Shown: in pieces, positions 9,100 to 17,422 of the stretch
How positions within the stretch are numbered: position 1 is the first letter of the stretch
How the letters are laid out: every line of letters begins with the position of its first letter
Assembly (NCBI GenBank): GCA_035493895.1
Contig: DATJHM010000160.1
Coordinates: 6,993-70,992, forward strand
Source: DATJHM01 sp035493895
GTDB taxonomy: Bacteria; Chloroflexota; Ktedonobacteria; Ktedonobacterales; Ktedonobacteraceae
Reading direction: 5' to 3'
DNA: 64,000 bases
Program-made: the position numbers and the translations under genes
The notes under the pieces: generated by a model
Seen by the model: only the letters and a program-made list of their open reading frames with translations
Told to the model about the DNA's origin: nothing
The model's database searches: none

Positions 9100-9525
9100 A
9101 ATGCTTACTCCAATGGAATAGAACTCCTGGACCAAAAACCCGACGAACACCTGCATCTTCAAGAAAAGGGTTCTCTGTGATCTCGCCCGGAGTGGACAGC
9201 CCCTACGGGGTACAATTATCTGTATTATAGCCAGCCCTGGTCACTTAAAGCAACAAAGAAGCGCATACAATCAGGCATTGAGAACGTTCTCTTTGCCAAT
9301 AGGCCCATAATCCCGTTCTCCAAAAGGATCGAATAGCGTTTTCTACCATGCAAACTATGTCTATTTTTTACACATATTTTTTACGCTATTTTCTATGCTC
9401 TTGAACTTTTTACATTTTATAGGTAGTATTACATTGTATTATTGGATAAGCAGAGGATATACGACAATTATCCTGACCCTCTATGCAACCAGGTACAGGT
9501 AGAAGCACAAGAGGAGCTACTCCTT
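9100..9525. other. Divergent intergenic region
   Basis: Lies between the aminotransferase (minus) and the ATP-grasp gene (plus). It is AT-rich around 9340-9450 and probably carries promoters for both. No ORF of its own is credible; the open frame from 9442 is only an upstream extension of the ATP-grasp frame. No RNA gene seen. Confidence 0.4.
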
Positions 9526-10782
9526 ATGAGCACTTTTATCCAGCTCGGAGCCACACGTGATGGCCACGATCCCTATTTACACGTCGCCCATACCCTGGGC
9601 ATGCAAGCAGTGCTGATCGAAACGCCCGACTATATTCGCTTTCACCGAGCACTTCGTCGCCATGAGTTTGACCAGATTCTTGCCGTCGAGCATCCTGCGA
9701 ACGAAGAGGAAGTATTGTATGCCCTCCAATTATTAGCGGAAGAACCGACATTGATCCTGGCAGGATTTGAGCGATACATCTTCAGTGCCTATATGGTTGC
9801 GCAACGGATGGGTATACAACCTGCGCCCCCGGGAAACACTTTTTTACCTCCGGATAAAGCGCAGCAGCGCCAGACCATTTCTCACACAAACGACCAGATC
9901 TTACAGCCTCGCTACCACATTCTCAACGGAACCGATGTAGACGCCGAGCAGTTAGCCCATCTCACCTATCCCATCGTCATCAAACCCATTGATGGAGGGG
10001 GTGGACTGGGAGTCTTCCTGAGCAGGAACTTCCAGGAGGTCGAAATGGCGCTCAACGAGCTACGCACGACCTTCAATTACGATGGGGGAGCATTTACCGG
10101 CATCGTCATTGAAGAGTACATTCACGGAGATGAGTATTCCGTGCAGGGAATAGCGCGACAAGGGAAATGTACGCTCCTGACTTTTTGCAAAAAGTTTATC
10201 GTGCGCGGCACGCAGGGTGATGAGGCCATTCGCGGCTTTCGCGAGGCCGGACATATCGCTTTACCGGCTGATCAGGCCGATCCAGCGATCGAACAGTTTG
10301 CCCAGAGCTGTATCAGTGCGCTTGGTTATACCAACGGTCCATTTCACATCGATATGGTACAAACGCCCGCAGGGTATTATCTGATTGAGATCAACTTCCG
10401 CTTATCGGGAGGAGGATTAGTCAACCTGATGGAGCGTGTCTGCGGTTACAACTGGGCGGAAGAGGCTTTTGCGGCGCATCTTGACCGCCCAATTCTGCGT
10501 AAGCGACAGCCTGTTTCTGCCAGTTCCCCATGTGCGGGCCAGCTCACAGTCGTCACAATGGACGAGATCAGGATGGCTGATGAGTTGCAAGCGTCCGGAC
10601 ATGCAATTGAGGTACAGCGCTTCGAGGAACCGGAGGCGCTCCCCCTCACATCCCGCTTAGCCACCGAGATGCGCCACCTTGGCTTTACCGGTCGTATCAT
10701 CGCCTCCGCCCAGAACGCCAGCGAAGTTGAACACTTACTCCGCACCTGCTCACCTGAGCGAGCCCAACAAAAAGTGGTCTGA
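9526..10782 (+). CDS. ATP-grasp ligase, substrate unknown
   Basis: 418 residues. The fold is that of carbamoyl-phosphate-synthase-like ATP-grasp enzymes, which join a carboxylate to an amine or thiol through an acyl phosphate. Visible motifs are the lysine-containing strand PIVIKPIDGGGGLGVFL (near 150-167), EEYIHGDEYSVQG, and the magnesium-binding strand YLIEINFRLSGGG. The C-terminal part is like that of L-amino-acid ligases. The start is the ATG at 9526, preceded by GAGGAG at nine bases. It stands alone with its own hairpin after the stop, so there is no pathway context. It could make a dipeptide or a small peptide-like metabolite. Confidence 0.88.
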   Translation: MSTFIQLGATRDGHDPYLHVAHTLGMQAVLIETPDYIRFHRALRRHEFDQILAVEHPANEEEVLYALQLLAEEPTLILAGFERYIFSAYMVAQRMGIQPAPPGNTFLPPDKAQQRQTISHTNDQILQPRYHILNGTDVDAEQLAHLTYPIVIKPIDGGGGLGVFLSRNFQEVEMALNELRTTFNYDGGAFTGIVIEEYIHGDEYSVQGIARQGKCTLLTFCKKFIVRGTQGDEAIRGFREAGHIALPADQADPAIEQFAQSCISALGYTNGPFHIDMVQTPAGYYLIEINFRLSGGGLVNLMERVCGYNWAEEAFAAHLDRPILRKRQPVSASSPCAGQLTVVTMDEIRMADELQASGHAIEVQRFEEPEALPLTSRLATEMRHLGFTGRIIASAQNASEVEHLLRTCSPERAQQKVV

Positions 10783-10785
10783 CTG

Positions 10786-10818
10786 AGCATGGGGAGATCT
10801 GGATAAACTCCCCATGCT
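10786..10818 (+). terminator. Hairpin terminator after ATP-grasp gene
   Basis: Perfect 11-base arms AGCATGGGGAG (10786-10796) and CTCCCCATGCT (10808-10818) around an 11-base loop begin four bases after the stop codon. Downstream bases are A-rich rather than T-rich, so termination strength is uncertain. Confidence 0.65.
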
Positions 10819-11347
10819 ATAAAAGCATTTCATCAGGAACAATGTGCCCTGGTGGGCTCTCTCGTTCCTCATTCTCCATGTAGATCTCCAGGGAGACACC
10901 ATAACTCTAAGAGCTTCCATCGACAAGAGAGTTCCACTAATCATCATAATGAGACATGGTTTTCATCCCTTTCTTCTCAGCCAGCGCTCGCACCCGTTAA
11001 GTGCAGACCGCACGAAAAACACTTTACCTCGGATAACACGTCTTTCTTTCGTCAGGACATCCACTGGATCTGCTGTATAGACGTTGTTGATAAAATAAAG
11101 AGAATTGTTCTCAGGGGGAGCAGAGACTTCTTTCGTTTGCGCTCCTACTTAAACTATACTTGCAGTAAGAAGTCAAAGAGGGTATTTCTTTGCGGAATTC
11201 TCAATGCAGCACACGATAAACATATGACGTGCCCATCACACACTGGGACCTCAGTCAAACAAAAGAAGGTAGAGACATTACAAAATTTGTGGACGTCCCC
11301 CGCCATCCATCCCTCCAACATCTTTCTCTTATCTTTATCGGCCTCGG
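10819..11347. other. Long intergenic stretch without recognisable gene
   Basis: About 530 bases. Open frames exist but have no ribosome site and encode low-complexity, Cys/Ser/His-rich sequence unlike real proteins here. I see no tRNA-like cloverleaf and no insertion-sequence ends. It may be a decayed gene or a regulatory RNA locus; nothing in the sequence decides. Confidence 0.4.
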
Positions 11348-11409
11348 TTGCAAAAACTGAAGCCATATTGACACGAATTATTCTGTCAGTATGGCTTCAA
11401 TTTTTGCAA
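11348..11409 (-). terminator. Rho-independent terminator of htpG
   Basis: Two 26-base arms at 11348-11373 and 11384-11409 pair with only two mismatches around a ten-base loop; the core is TGAAGCCATA/TATGGCTTCA. On the minus strand the stem is flanked by A- and T-runs (AAAAA before, TTTTT after), the classic intrinsic form, 17 bases after the htpG stop codon. Confidence 0.85.
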
Positions 11410-11426
11410 TGAGCGAAGGCTCTGTA

Positions 11427-13307
11427 TTAGCTCAATTGAGCAAGCAGATCATTCAAGCGTGAGACGAAATGGATCGGATCATCAAGCTGCTCACCGATGC
11501 TTAAAACGGACTGGTCAAAAAGAACGTAAGCCCAGTCGCTAAAGCGCTTCTCATTCTGCTCATCCTTCAATTTGAGGATAATTGGATGATGAGGATTGAT
11601 CTCCAGGATGGGTTTGGTCGTTGGAATAGGCTGACCGGAAGCTTTTAGCAAGCGTTGCAGGCTTGGATCGATATCATACTCATCGACTACCAGACAAACA
11701 GGAGAGGAGGTCAGACGCGTCGTGACGCGCACCTCTTTCACACGCTCGCTCAAGATGTCTTTAAGACGATTGAGCAGATCCTTCATATCATCGGCGCTCT
11801 TCTGCTGCTCCTCTTTCTCCTGCTCATCCTCCAATTTACTGAGATCGATAGAGCCTTTGGAGATCGATTGCAGCTGAGTACCATTAAACTCGCGCAGTTC
11901 ATTGCCGAGCAGATAGTCCACCGGATCAGAGAGAAGGAGTACCTCAATACCCTTCTTCTTGAAGATCTCCAGCAAAGGACTATCCTTGGCGCTGGCATAG
12001 TTCTCTGCAACCAGGAAGTAGATCTTATCCTGGCCCTCTTTCATACGCGAGACATAGGTCTCCAGCGAGATATCTTGCTTCTCACTGTTAGAGGCCGTTG
12101 AGGTAAAGCGCAGAAGCTTAGCAATAGCCTCGCTATTGGCAGAATCTTCGGCCAGACCTTCTTTGAGCACGCGACCGAACTCTTTCCAGAAAGAGTCATA
12201 CTTCTCAGGATCGTTTTTCACCATATCGGCAAGCAAGCCAAGAACTTTCTTGATGCCGTTAGAGCGAATAGTGTCAATCATACGATTATGCTGAAGCAAC
12301 TCGCGCGAGACGTTGAGTGGCAGGTCGCTTGAATCGACGATACCACGAACGAAGCGCAAGTAATTTGGCATCAGCTTTTCGGTATCATCCATGATGAAGA
12401 CACGTCGCACGTAGAGCTTGACGCCACTATGGCGCTCACGGGACCAGAGATCGAATGGGGCGCGAGAAGGGATATACAACAGAAGCGTATACTCATAGGC
12501 ACCTTCCATACGGCTATGGACATAAGCCAGAGGGTCAGTGAAATCATGAGCGATATGTTTATAGAACTCGTTGTATTCCTCTTCAGTAATGGCATTTTTG
12601 GCACGCGTCCACAGGGCCGAAGCGCGATTGACCTGCTCATCTTCGGGCTTCTCTTTATCCTCAGACGGCATCATAATCGGCACAACGATATGATCAGAAT
12701 ACTTGCGGATAATAGAACGCAGGCGGAAACCATCCAGGAGTTCATCCTCGCCATCGCGCAAATGCAGCACAATCTCAGTACCACGCCCCGGTTTGTCGAC
12801 ATGTTCCAGCGTGTACTCGCCCTGGCCTGCGGACTCCCAACGAATACCCTGGTTGGCAGGCAGACCAGCGCGGCGCGTCGTCAGCGTCACTTTATTCGCC
12901 ACTACGAAGGACGAATAGAAACCGACGCCAAACTGGCCGATCAGATTTGCATCCTTCTGCTGATCGCCGGTAAGTGCTTGAAAGAACTCGCGCGTTCCCG
13001 ATTTCGCAATCGTACCAATGTGCTCAATAACCTCCGCCCGGCTCATGCCAATACCATTGTCCGAGATCGTGATCGTACGCGCATCCTTGTCAAAAGAGAC
13101 ACGAATGAGTGGCTCAACATCGTCTTCGTGCAACGTCTCATCTGAGAGCATATCAAAGCGCAGACGATCAATCGCGTCCGAAGCATTGGAAATAAGTTCG
13201 CGAAGAAAAATCTCTTTGTTGCTATACAATGAATGAATCATCAAATCAAGCAGTTGTTTTACCTCTGCTTGAAAGCCCAGAGTCTCTTTCTGTGCTTCTG
13301 TCGTCAT
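11427..13307 (-). CDS. htpG: Hsp90-family molecular chaperone HtpG
   Basis: 626 residues, normal length for bacterial Hsp90. The N-terminal GHKL ATPase domain shows ELISNASDAIDRLR (N-box, near residues 30-43), DNGIGMS and the lid-side glycine motif IGQFGVGFYSSF. The middle domain contains the conserved RxxxQxN-like region near SRELLQHNRM, and the C-terminal dimerisation domain follows. It refolds client proteins in the cytoplasm using ATP. The start is the ATG at 13305-13307 with a strong AAGGAGGGGG site; an 18-codon upstream extension is rejected. Monocistronic, with a strong terminator. I saw no CIRCE element upstream. Confidence 0.98.
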   Translation of the reverse strand: MTTEAQKETLGFQAEVKQLLDLMIHSLYSNKEIFLRELISNASDAIDRLRFDMLSDETLHEDDVEPLIRVSFDKDARTITISDNGIGMSRAEVIEHIGTIAKSGTREFFQALTGDQQKDANLIGQFGVGFYSSFVVANKVTLTTRRAGLPANQGIRWESAGQGEYTLEHVDKPGRGTEIVLHLRDGEDELLDGFRLRSIIRKYSDHIVVPIMMPSEDKEKPEDEQVNRASALWTRAKNAITEEEYNEFYKHIAHDFTDPLAYVHSRMEGAYEYTLLLYIPSRAPFDLWSRERHSGVKLYVRRVFIMDDTEKLMPNYLRFVRGIVDSSDLPLNVSRELLQHNRMIDTIRSNGIKKVLGLLADMVKNDPEKYDSFWKEFGRVLKEGLAEDSANSEAIAKLLRFTSTASNSEKQDISLETYVSRMKEGQDKIYFLVAENYASAKDSPLLEIFKKKGIEVLLLSDPVDYLLGNELREFNGTQLQSISKGSIDLSKLEDEQEKEEQQKSADDMKDLLNRLKDILSERVKEVRVTTRLTSSPVCLVVDEYDIDPSLQRLLKASGQPIPTTKPILEINPHHPIILKLKDEQNEKRFSDWAYVLFDQSVLSIGEQLDDPIHFVSRLNDLLAQLS

Positions 13308-13765
13308 ACAGACCCCCTCCTTACACAATACACAATATTTCCTATGATGCCTTTGCATCACGAGTTTTTACAATGATGTACTACGTTATTCTGGCTCTAA
13401 TTTAGCAGAATCGGTATTTTTTTACAACATCTCCCGCCAGTTTTCCGCTTTGCTTTTCATCTTCAGCAACAAATCCTCGAAAAGGTTTATTTCACTTATC
13501 GAAGATCAACAAAGTTGACGCACTTCTTTGTCTGCACACGAAATGTCGGCAAAAATACCCAGTAAGTATTATATCCTGAAACCGCTGTGTCTCTGCAAGC
13601 AGGCACAGCAGAGAATAGCTTCAGCAGATAAGAAACAAGGCCATAACAGGTATGCTATACTTACTTCGTGCTTAAAAAGTAGATTGCGTGTGGCCTTTAC
13701 TTCCTCAGTTTACAAGATTACACTGGAAGTGGCCCGGATATATAGAAACACATAAAGGTTTCGCT
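13308..13765. other. Divergent intergenic region
   Basis: Lies between htpG (minus) and the beta-propeller gene (plus) and must carry both promoters. A short frame at 13528-13755 has no ribosome site or recognisable protein features. No heat-shock operator of the CIRCE type, riboswitch or RNA gene was recognised. Confidence 0.4.
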
Positions 13766-15004
13766 ATGTCGCAGAACACGACAAACATAAGACGTACGAA
13801 GAGGCATCCACATAAAAAACGGTATTCCGGCACGGCCAATTTCATGGGATGTAGAGCCGTGGCTGGTCTGATCCTCCTCTTTTGTTTTTTTGCGAACCAA
13901 CCGACTGCACACGCAGATGGAGGAGCGCCCAATCTCGCGTATGTCGCGGGAGGAGGTCCAGGCATCAGTGTAATTGATGTTATGCAACAGCGCATTGTAC
14001 GTACCATGACACAGAATGCAGCCCCCACGATGACGCAACTCAGCTCCGATGGAAGTACACTTTTCATCGTGCAACCATCGCAGAGTCGTGCGCTGGTCGT
14101 GGATGCCGCCACGGGAAAAACGCGCTGTCAGGCGAATGCGCCCGGACAACCTTCGCTCCTGGTGCTCTCCAAGCAAGAGGACGGCTTTTTTGTGGCCGGA
14201 AACGGCGATACCCGCGTACGAGAGTTCGATCCGCGCACCTGCAAACTGCTGCACACCATTTCAGTGCCAGGGCCCATCTATGGCCTGACGACCGCATTGG
14301 ATGGGGGGGTTTTCCCCACCCATACGGGACTGTATCAACTCTGTGTAGCTACAAGCAACCAGGTGCTGATTTTTGACCCAGATGGCAAACAGCTCGCCTC
14401 GTACCCTGTTCCCGCACAGCCCCGCTCTATCAGCGCCCCACCACTTGACTTCATACTCTACGTTACGACACAGCAGGGAAGCGTTGTAGCAATCGATCTG
14501 AATGCCAATCGGGTAACGCCACCGCTGTTAAGCGGCGGAACATTCGGGCCCATGGACTACGACGAAACGACGCATGAGGTCTACGTACCCGATATGCAGC
14601 ATAAGCAGGTCGATGTGATCGCGTACAAGCCGAAACGAAACAATCAGGCTCAGACACCGAGTGCGCTCCTGCGCGTTTTTCCAACGAACGGAGTGCCGGT
14701 AGCAGTCGCCATCACGAGCGACGGTCAGATGGGATTTATCGCCTTGCAGGATGGGCATGTCATCATGCTGGACCTCCCGGGCCGACAGACGATGCAGACA
14801 TTCACCGTGAACGGCAATCCACACTTTATCATTACAGGCGTATATCCACCGCTCCCCGTTCCTGCATCGAATCAGCCAGAGAAAGCAGCACAAACCAGCT
14901 CAACAGGGTCGAACGGCCTGCTCATACTTTTTGTCGTAATCTTTCTCCTCGCATTGGGTGGACTGATCGTCACACTACGCATGTTATGGAAACAGCGTCG
15001 TTAG
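13766..15004 (+). CDS. Secreted YVTN/NHL-like beta-propeller with C-terminal membrane anchor
   Basis: 412 residues. The start is the ATG at 13766 (MSQNTTNIRR) with AAAGG seven bases upstream. A basic N-terminus and hydrophobic segment (GLILLFCFFANQPTAHA) form a signal peptide with probable cleavage after AHA. The mature part consists of repeated four-strand blades with signatures such as LAYVAGGGPGISVIDV, LFIVQPSQ and VYVPDM, typical of YVTN beta-propellers that bind partners or cell-wall polymers. A final hydrophobic helix (LLILFVVIFLLALGGLIV) followed by KQRR anchors it. Its stop codon overlaps the convergent amidohydrolase gene by four bases. Ligand unknown. Confidence 0.85.
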   Translation: MSQNTTNIRRTKRHPHKKRYSGTANFMGCRAVAGLILLFCFFANQPTAHADGGAPNLAYVAGGGPGISVIDVMQQRIVRTMTQNAAPTMTQLSSDGSTLFIVQPSQSRALVVDAATGKTRCQANAPGQPSLLVLSKQEDGFFVAGNGDTRVREFDPRTCKLLHTISVPGPIYGLTTALDGGVFPTHTGLYQLCVATSNQVLIFDPDGKQLASYPVPAQPRSISAPPLDFILYVTTQQGSVVAIDLNANRVTPPLLSGGTFGPMDYDETTHEVYVPDMQHKQVDVIAYKPKRNNQAQTPSALLRVFPTNGVPVAVAITSDGQMGFIALQDGHVIMLDLPGRQTMQTFTVNGNPHFIITGVYPPLPVPASNQPEKAAQTSSTGSNGLLILFVVIFLLALGGLIVTLRMLWKQRR

Positions 15005-15864
15005 TATTTTTTGAGTCGATAGAAACGGCGAGCATTTTCGACCCAGAGTTTGCGTCTGACCTCATGAGAAAGAGAGGCCGTGAGTTGATCGAGCGTTTCC
15101 ACCCAGCGTTTATAGCTCGAGGCATGCAGTACAACAGGCCAGTCACCACCGAAAGCGACACGATCCTCGCCGAAAGCCGCAAGCACATGCTCAACATAAG
15201 GGGCCAGTGTGTCCGCCTGCCAGCTCTGAGGATCAGCCTCGGTAACCAGACCACTGACTTTACAAAAGACATTGGGGTACGAGGCCAGTTCGCGCATTTG
15301 CTGACGCCACGGCTCAGTCATGCCTGCCTTGATGTCTGGTTTCGCAATGTGATCGAGCATAAACGCCGTATCAGGACACTGTTGCACGAGCTTAATCGTG
15401 CTTGCCAGCTGGCGATAGTTGATGCAAATATCGCATGAGAGACCATAGGAAGCAAGCAGTTGCGTTCCACGCACAAAGCCCGGACGGAGACAGAATGCGG
15501 GATCGGGCTCGCCCTGCACAATGCGGCGCACGCCTTTGATGCGCGGATCAATCTTCACCAGCGCATCCAGATAGGCGCTTACTTGTTCGCCATCCTCTAA
15601 AGGAGCAGCTGCGACGATACCCTGTAAACGCGGATCTTCTTCGGCACGCTCGGCCACCCAGCGCGCCTCAAGCAAGGCATAGGCAGGATTTACGCCGACC
15701 TCAACATAGACAAAAGCTTCAATGGGAATGCCTTTCGTATGCGCGTGATATTCAGGCAGCGTATAACGCTGATGTAACAGGTCGTCGCCATCCAGCCAGG
15801 GTATGCGGAAGTGAGCGGGGTCCCAGAGATGGACATGGGCATCAATCAGCGGAAAATCGGGCAT
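15001..15864 (-). CDS. Amidohydrolase-2 family TIM-barrel hydrolase (lactonase-like)
   Basis: 287 residues. IDAHVHLWDP (residues 6-15) is the metal-binding HxH motif of the amidohydrolase-2 family. LDHIAKP near residue 170 and FGGDWPV near 238 supply the later His and Asp ligands. The motifs fit the L-fucono-1,5-lactonase/L-rhamnono-lactonase group, which opens sugar lactones. The start is the ATG at 15862-15864 with AAAGGA seven bases upstream. A sugar-acid role would suit the importer and dehydrogenase upstream, but they are 10 kb away. It overlaps the convergent propeller gene by four bases, so transcripts from the two must collide or share a terminator. Confidence 0.9.
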   Translation of the reverse strand: MPDFPLIDAHVHLWDPAHFRIPWLDGDDLLHQRYTLPEYHAHTKGIPIEAFVYVEVGVNPAYALLEARWVAERAEEDPRLQGIVAAAPLEDGEQVSAYLDALVKIDPRIKGVRRIVQGEPDPAFCLRPGFVRGTQLLASYGLSCDICINYRQLASTIKLVQQCPDTAFMLDHIAKPDIKAGMTEPWRQQMRELASYPNVFCKVSGLVTEADPQSWQADTLAPYVEHVLAAFGEDRVAFGGDWPVVLHASSYKRWVETLDQLTASLSHEVRRKLWVENARRFYRLKKY

Positions 15865-16143
15865 CGACAGATCCTTTCTGCACAGCACCACTGCTGTATT
15901 CTTCATCAGAAATAGTGACTACATGATTCGCCACTACATGCAACTACTATAATTCCTATAAGAGTATCTTGTCGAGTCTCAACATAAGGTTTTTGCCTGC
16001 AATCAGTGCAGATCGATCAGGTAACGATCGAGGCTGAAAAAGCTTGATTTTCTCTTTTCTATTAGTTAAGCTTGACGTGACTGCTCCCTATTTACAAAAA
16101 CGCTTGCCAGAGTCAGGTATCGAGGTACGTAAAGGAGGATGGT

Positions 16144-16474
16144 ATGACGACGACGCCGACCCAATCCCCGGTAAGACACTACGACGTCAAAGGTACAGCA
16201 GTTTCTGTATACGCATCCCAAGATCAGCGATGTACAAGTTATTGGCGTACCCGATGCTCGCTATGGCGAAGAGATCTGTGCCTGGATCAAACTGAGAGCA
16301 GGAGAGCAGGCAACGGTTGAAGAGATACGCGAATTTTGCAAAGGGAAGATTGCGCATTTCAAGATTCCTCGTTACGTCAAATTTGTGAGTGATTATCCGT
16401 TAACGGTAAGCGGTAAGGTGCTGAAGTATCAGATGCGCCAGATCTCAACGGAAGAGCTGCGCGGGCAGGCATAA
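16144..16474 (+). pseudogene. Acyl-CoA synthetase remnant (both ends kept, middle deleted, frameshifted)
   Basis: A perfect start signal, AAAGGAGG at 16131-16138, precedes an ATG at 16144 (MTTTPTQSPVRHYDVKG). In the +1 frame from about 16193 to the stop at 16472-16474 lie 94 codons that clearly encode the C-terminal domain of a fatty-acyl-CoA synthetase: FLYTHPKISDVQVIGVPD, YGEEICAWIKL, HFKIPRYVKFV and the catalytic-lysine segment TVSGKVLKYQMR. The ATP-binding and substrate domains (normally about 450 residues) are missing. The simplest reading is a large internal deletion that joined the N-terminus to the C-terminal domain out of frame. The frame from the ATG stops after about 57 codons, so no enzyme is made. 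Confidence 0.85.
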
Positions 16475-16485
16475 AACGCCTGCCC
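16463..16485 (+). terminator. Hairpin over stop of acyl-CoA synthetase remnant
   Basis: Arms GGGCAGGC (16463-16470) and GCCTGCCC (16478-16485) pair perfectly with the stop codon in the seven-base loop. This is probably the original terminator of the deleted gene. Confidence 0.55.
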
Positions 16486-16577
16486 CTACCTGTTCTGTTT
16501 CTTCGAACGAAAACAATTCCGCGACAGGATAGGCATAAAACATATTGAGCCCAAACAAAATGTCTACCTTCTCTTTT

Positions 16578-16795
16578 GGATGCTACATATCCTACACAAA
16601 TGCCGATGCGATGGGCATCTCCGGGCTACACCGATGGCTACACGCCTATCATCAGGCTACACCCTCCTCTGCATCGTACCCATTTGTGACGCGCTACAAG
16701 AATTTTTATAAAAGGGCTACACCTGCTACACGAACGCCAATACGATCGGGATCTTACCCCTACATCGTCGCTCCACAGGGCTACATGGAAAACGT
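16578..16795. repeat. CTACAC-rich degenerate repeat region
   Basis: The hexamer CTACAC or CTACAT occurs about nine times in some 210 bases, often as GGCTACAC. Two segments, beginning CCTACACAAATGCC and GCTACACGAACGCC, look like diverged copies of one longer unit. The open frame that runs through it has no ribosome site and looks repeat-generated. The origin is unknown. Confidence 0.5.
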
Positions 16796-16993
16796 GAGAT
16801 GTGCTCTTGTGAAGATGCTTCCCTTTGGCAGCGGTAGCTGTGTACACCTTACCAAAGAAACGAGATTGCACGTATCGGCCCTCTACAATTATTAATCGGC
16901 AGGTAGGTAATTTTCTAAAGAGCAATTTTGGGCTTGCTGGGCTTGAGCTGGTTGGCATAGATGCATGATTTTTCGTTGATGGAATGATATTCG

Positions 16994-17178
16994 CAGTCAA
17001 ATCTCATTGCACACGTTTCTGTGGCAAGCGAAATGGTGGAAAGGGGCGACACGCCACGTCTGAAGAACAAGCGGAATCAAGCGAGTTCCCGGACGCCATT
17101 CCGTGCCTCCATGGCGTCCCTACTGGTCTGGGGAGCCGTTTTGAGGGTTGCCCAAACGTGTGCAATGAGATTTGACTG
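16994..17178. mobile_element. MITE-like element with perfect 25-bp terminal inverted repeats
   Basis: The 25 bases at 16994-17018 (beginning CAGTCAAATCTCATTGC) are the exact inverse complement of 17154-17178. They bound a 185-base non-coding unit, which is the form of a miniature inverted-repeat transposable element or the shell of an insertion sequence. No target-site duplication is obvious next to either end, and the internal 135 bases have no transposase fragment I recognise. It sits near the deleted acyl-CoA synthetase gene. Confidence 0.75.
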
Positions 17179-17345
17179 AGGTGTATGAGAAGAGATGACA
17201 GGAGCCTTGTGATGGAATTGCATGGGGTGTGATATGTACTATTTAATAATAGGGAATTTTATTTAACATTATATTACATATTTTTAACATAAAAGATGCG
17301 GATTCGCTTTTATAATGGAAGAACACAGGCGTTATTCAATATAGA

Positions 17346-17388
17346 GAGTTATTAAGCATAGGGAGTTATTAAGCATAGGGAGTTATGC
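17346..17388. repeat. 17-bp tandem repeat upstream of receptor gene
   Basis: The unit GAGTTATTAAGCATAGG occurs at 17346-17362 and 17363-17379, followed by a half copy. It ends 34 bases before the start of the PstS-like gene, so it lies in the leader or promoter and could bind a regulator or have arisen by slippage. Confidence 0.8.
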
Positions 17389-17422
17389 AAGAAAGGCCCA
17401 TTAAAAAAGGGAAACGAGCGAT

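Noticed and set aside
10852..11412. 186-codon open frame in the gap before htpG
   Set aside because: No ribosome site, a GTG start inside low-complexity sequence, and it runs through the htpG terminator arms. Composition is unlike the proteins of this window.
12429..13145. 238-codon frame antisense to htpG
   Set aside because: Shadow of a long, strongly coding gene; no ribosome site and no protein-like pattern.
13528..13755. 75-codon frame upstream of the propeller gene
   Set aside because: No ribosome site; overlaps the promoter region and the 5' end of the true gene in another frame.
16545..16895. 116-codon open frame
   Set aside because: It follows the CTACAC repeats and has no start signal; the apparent protein is a by-product of the repeat.
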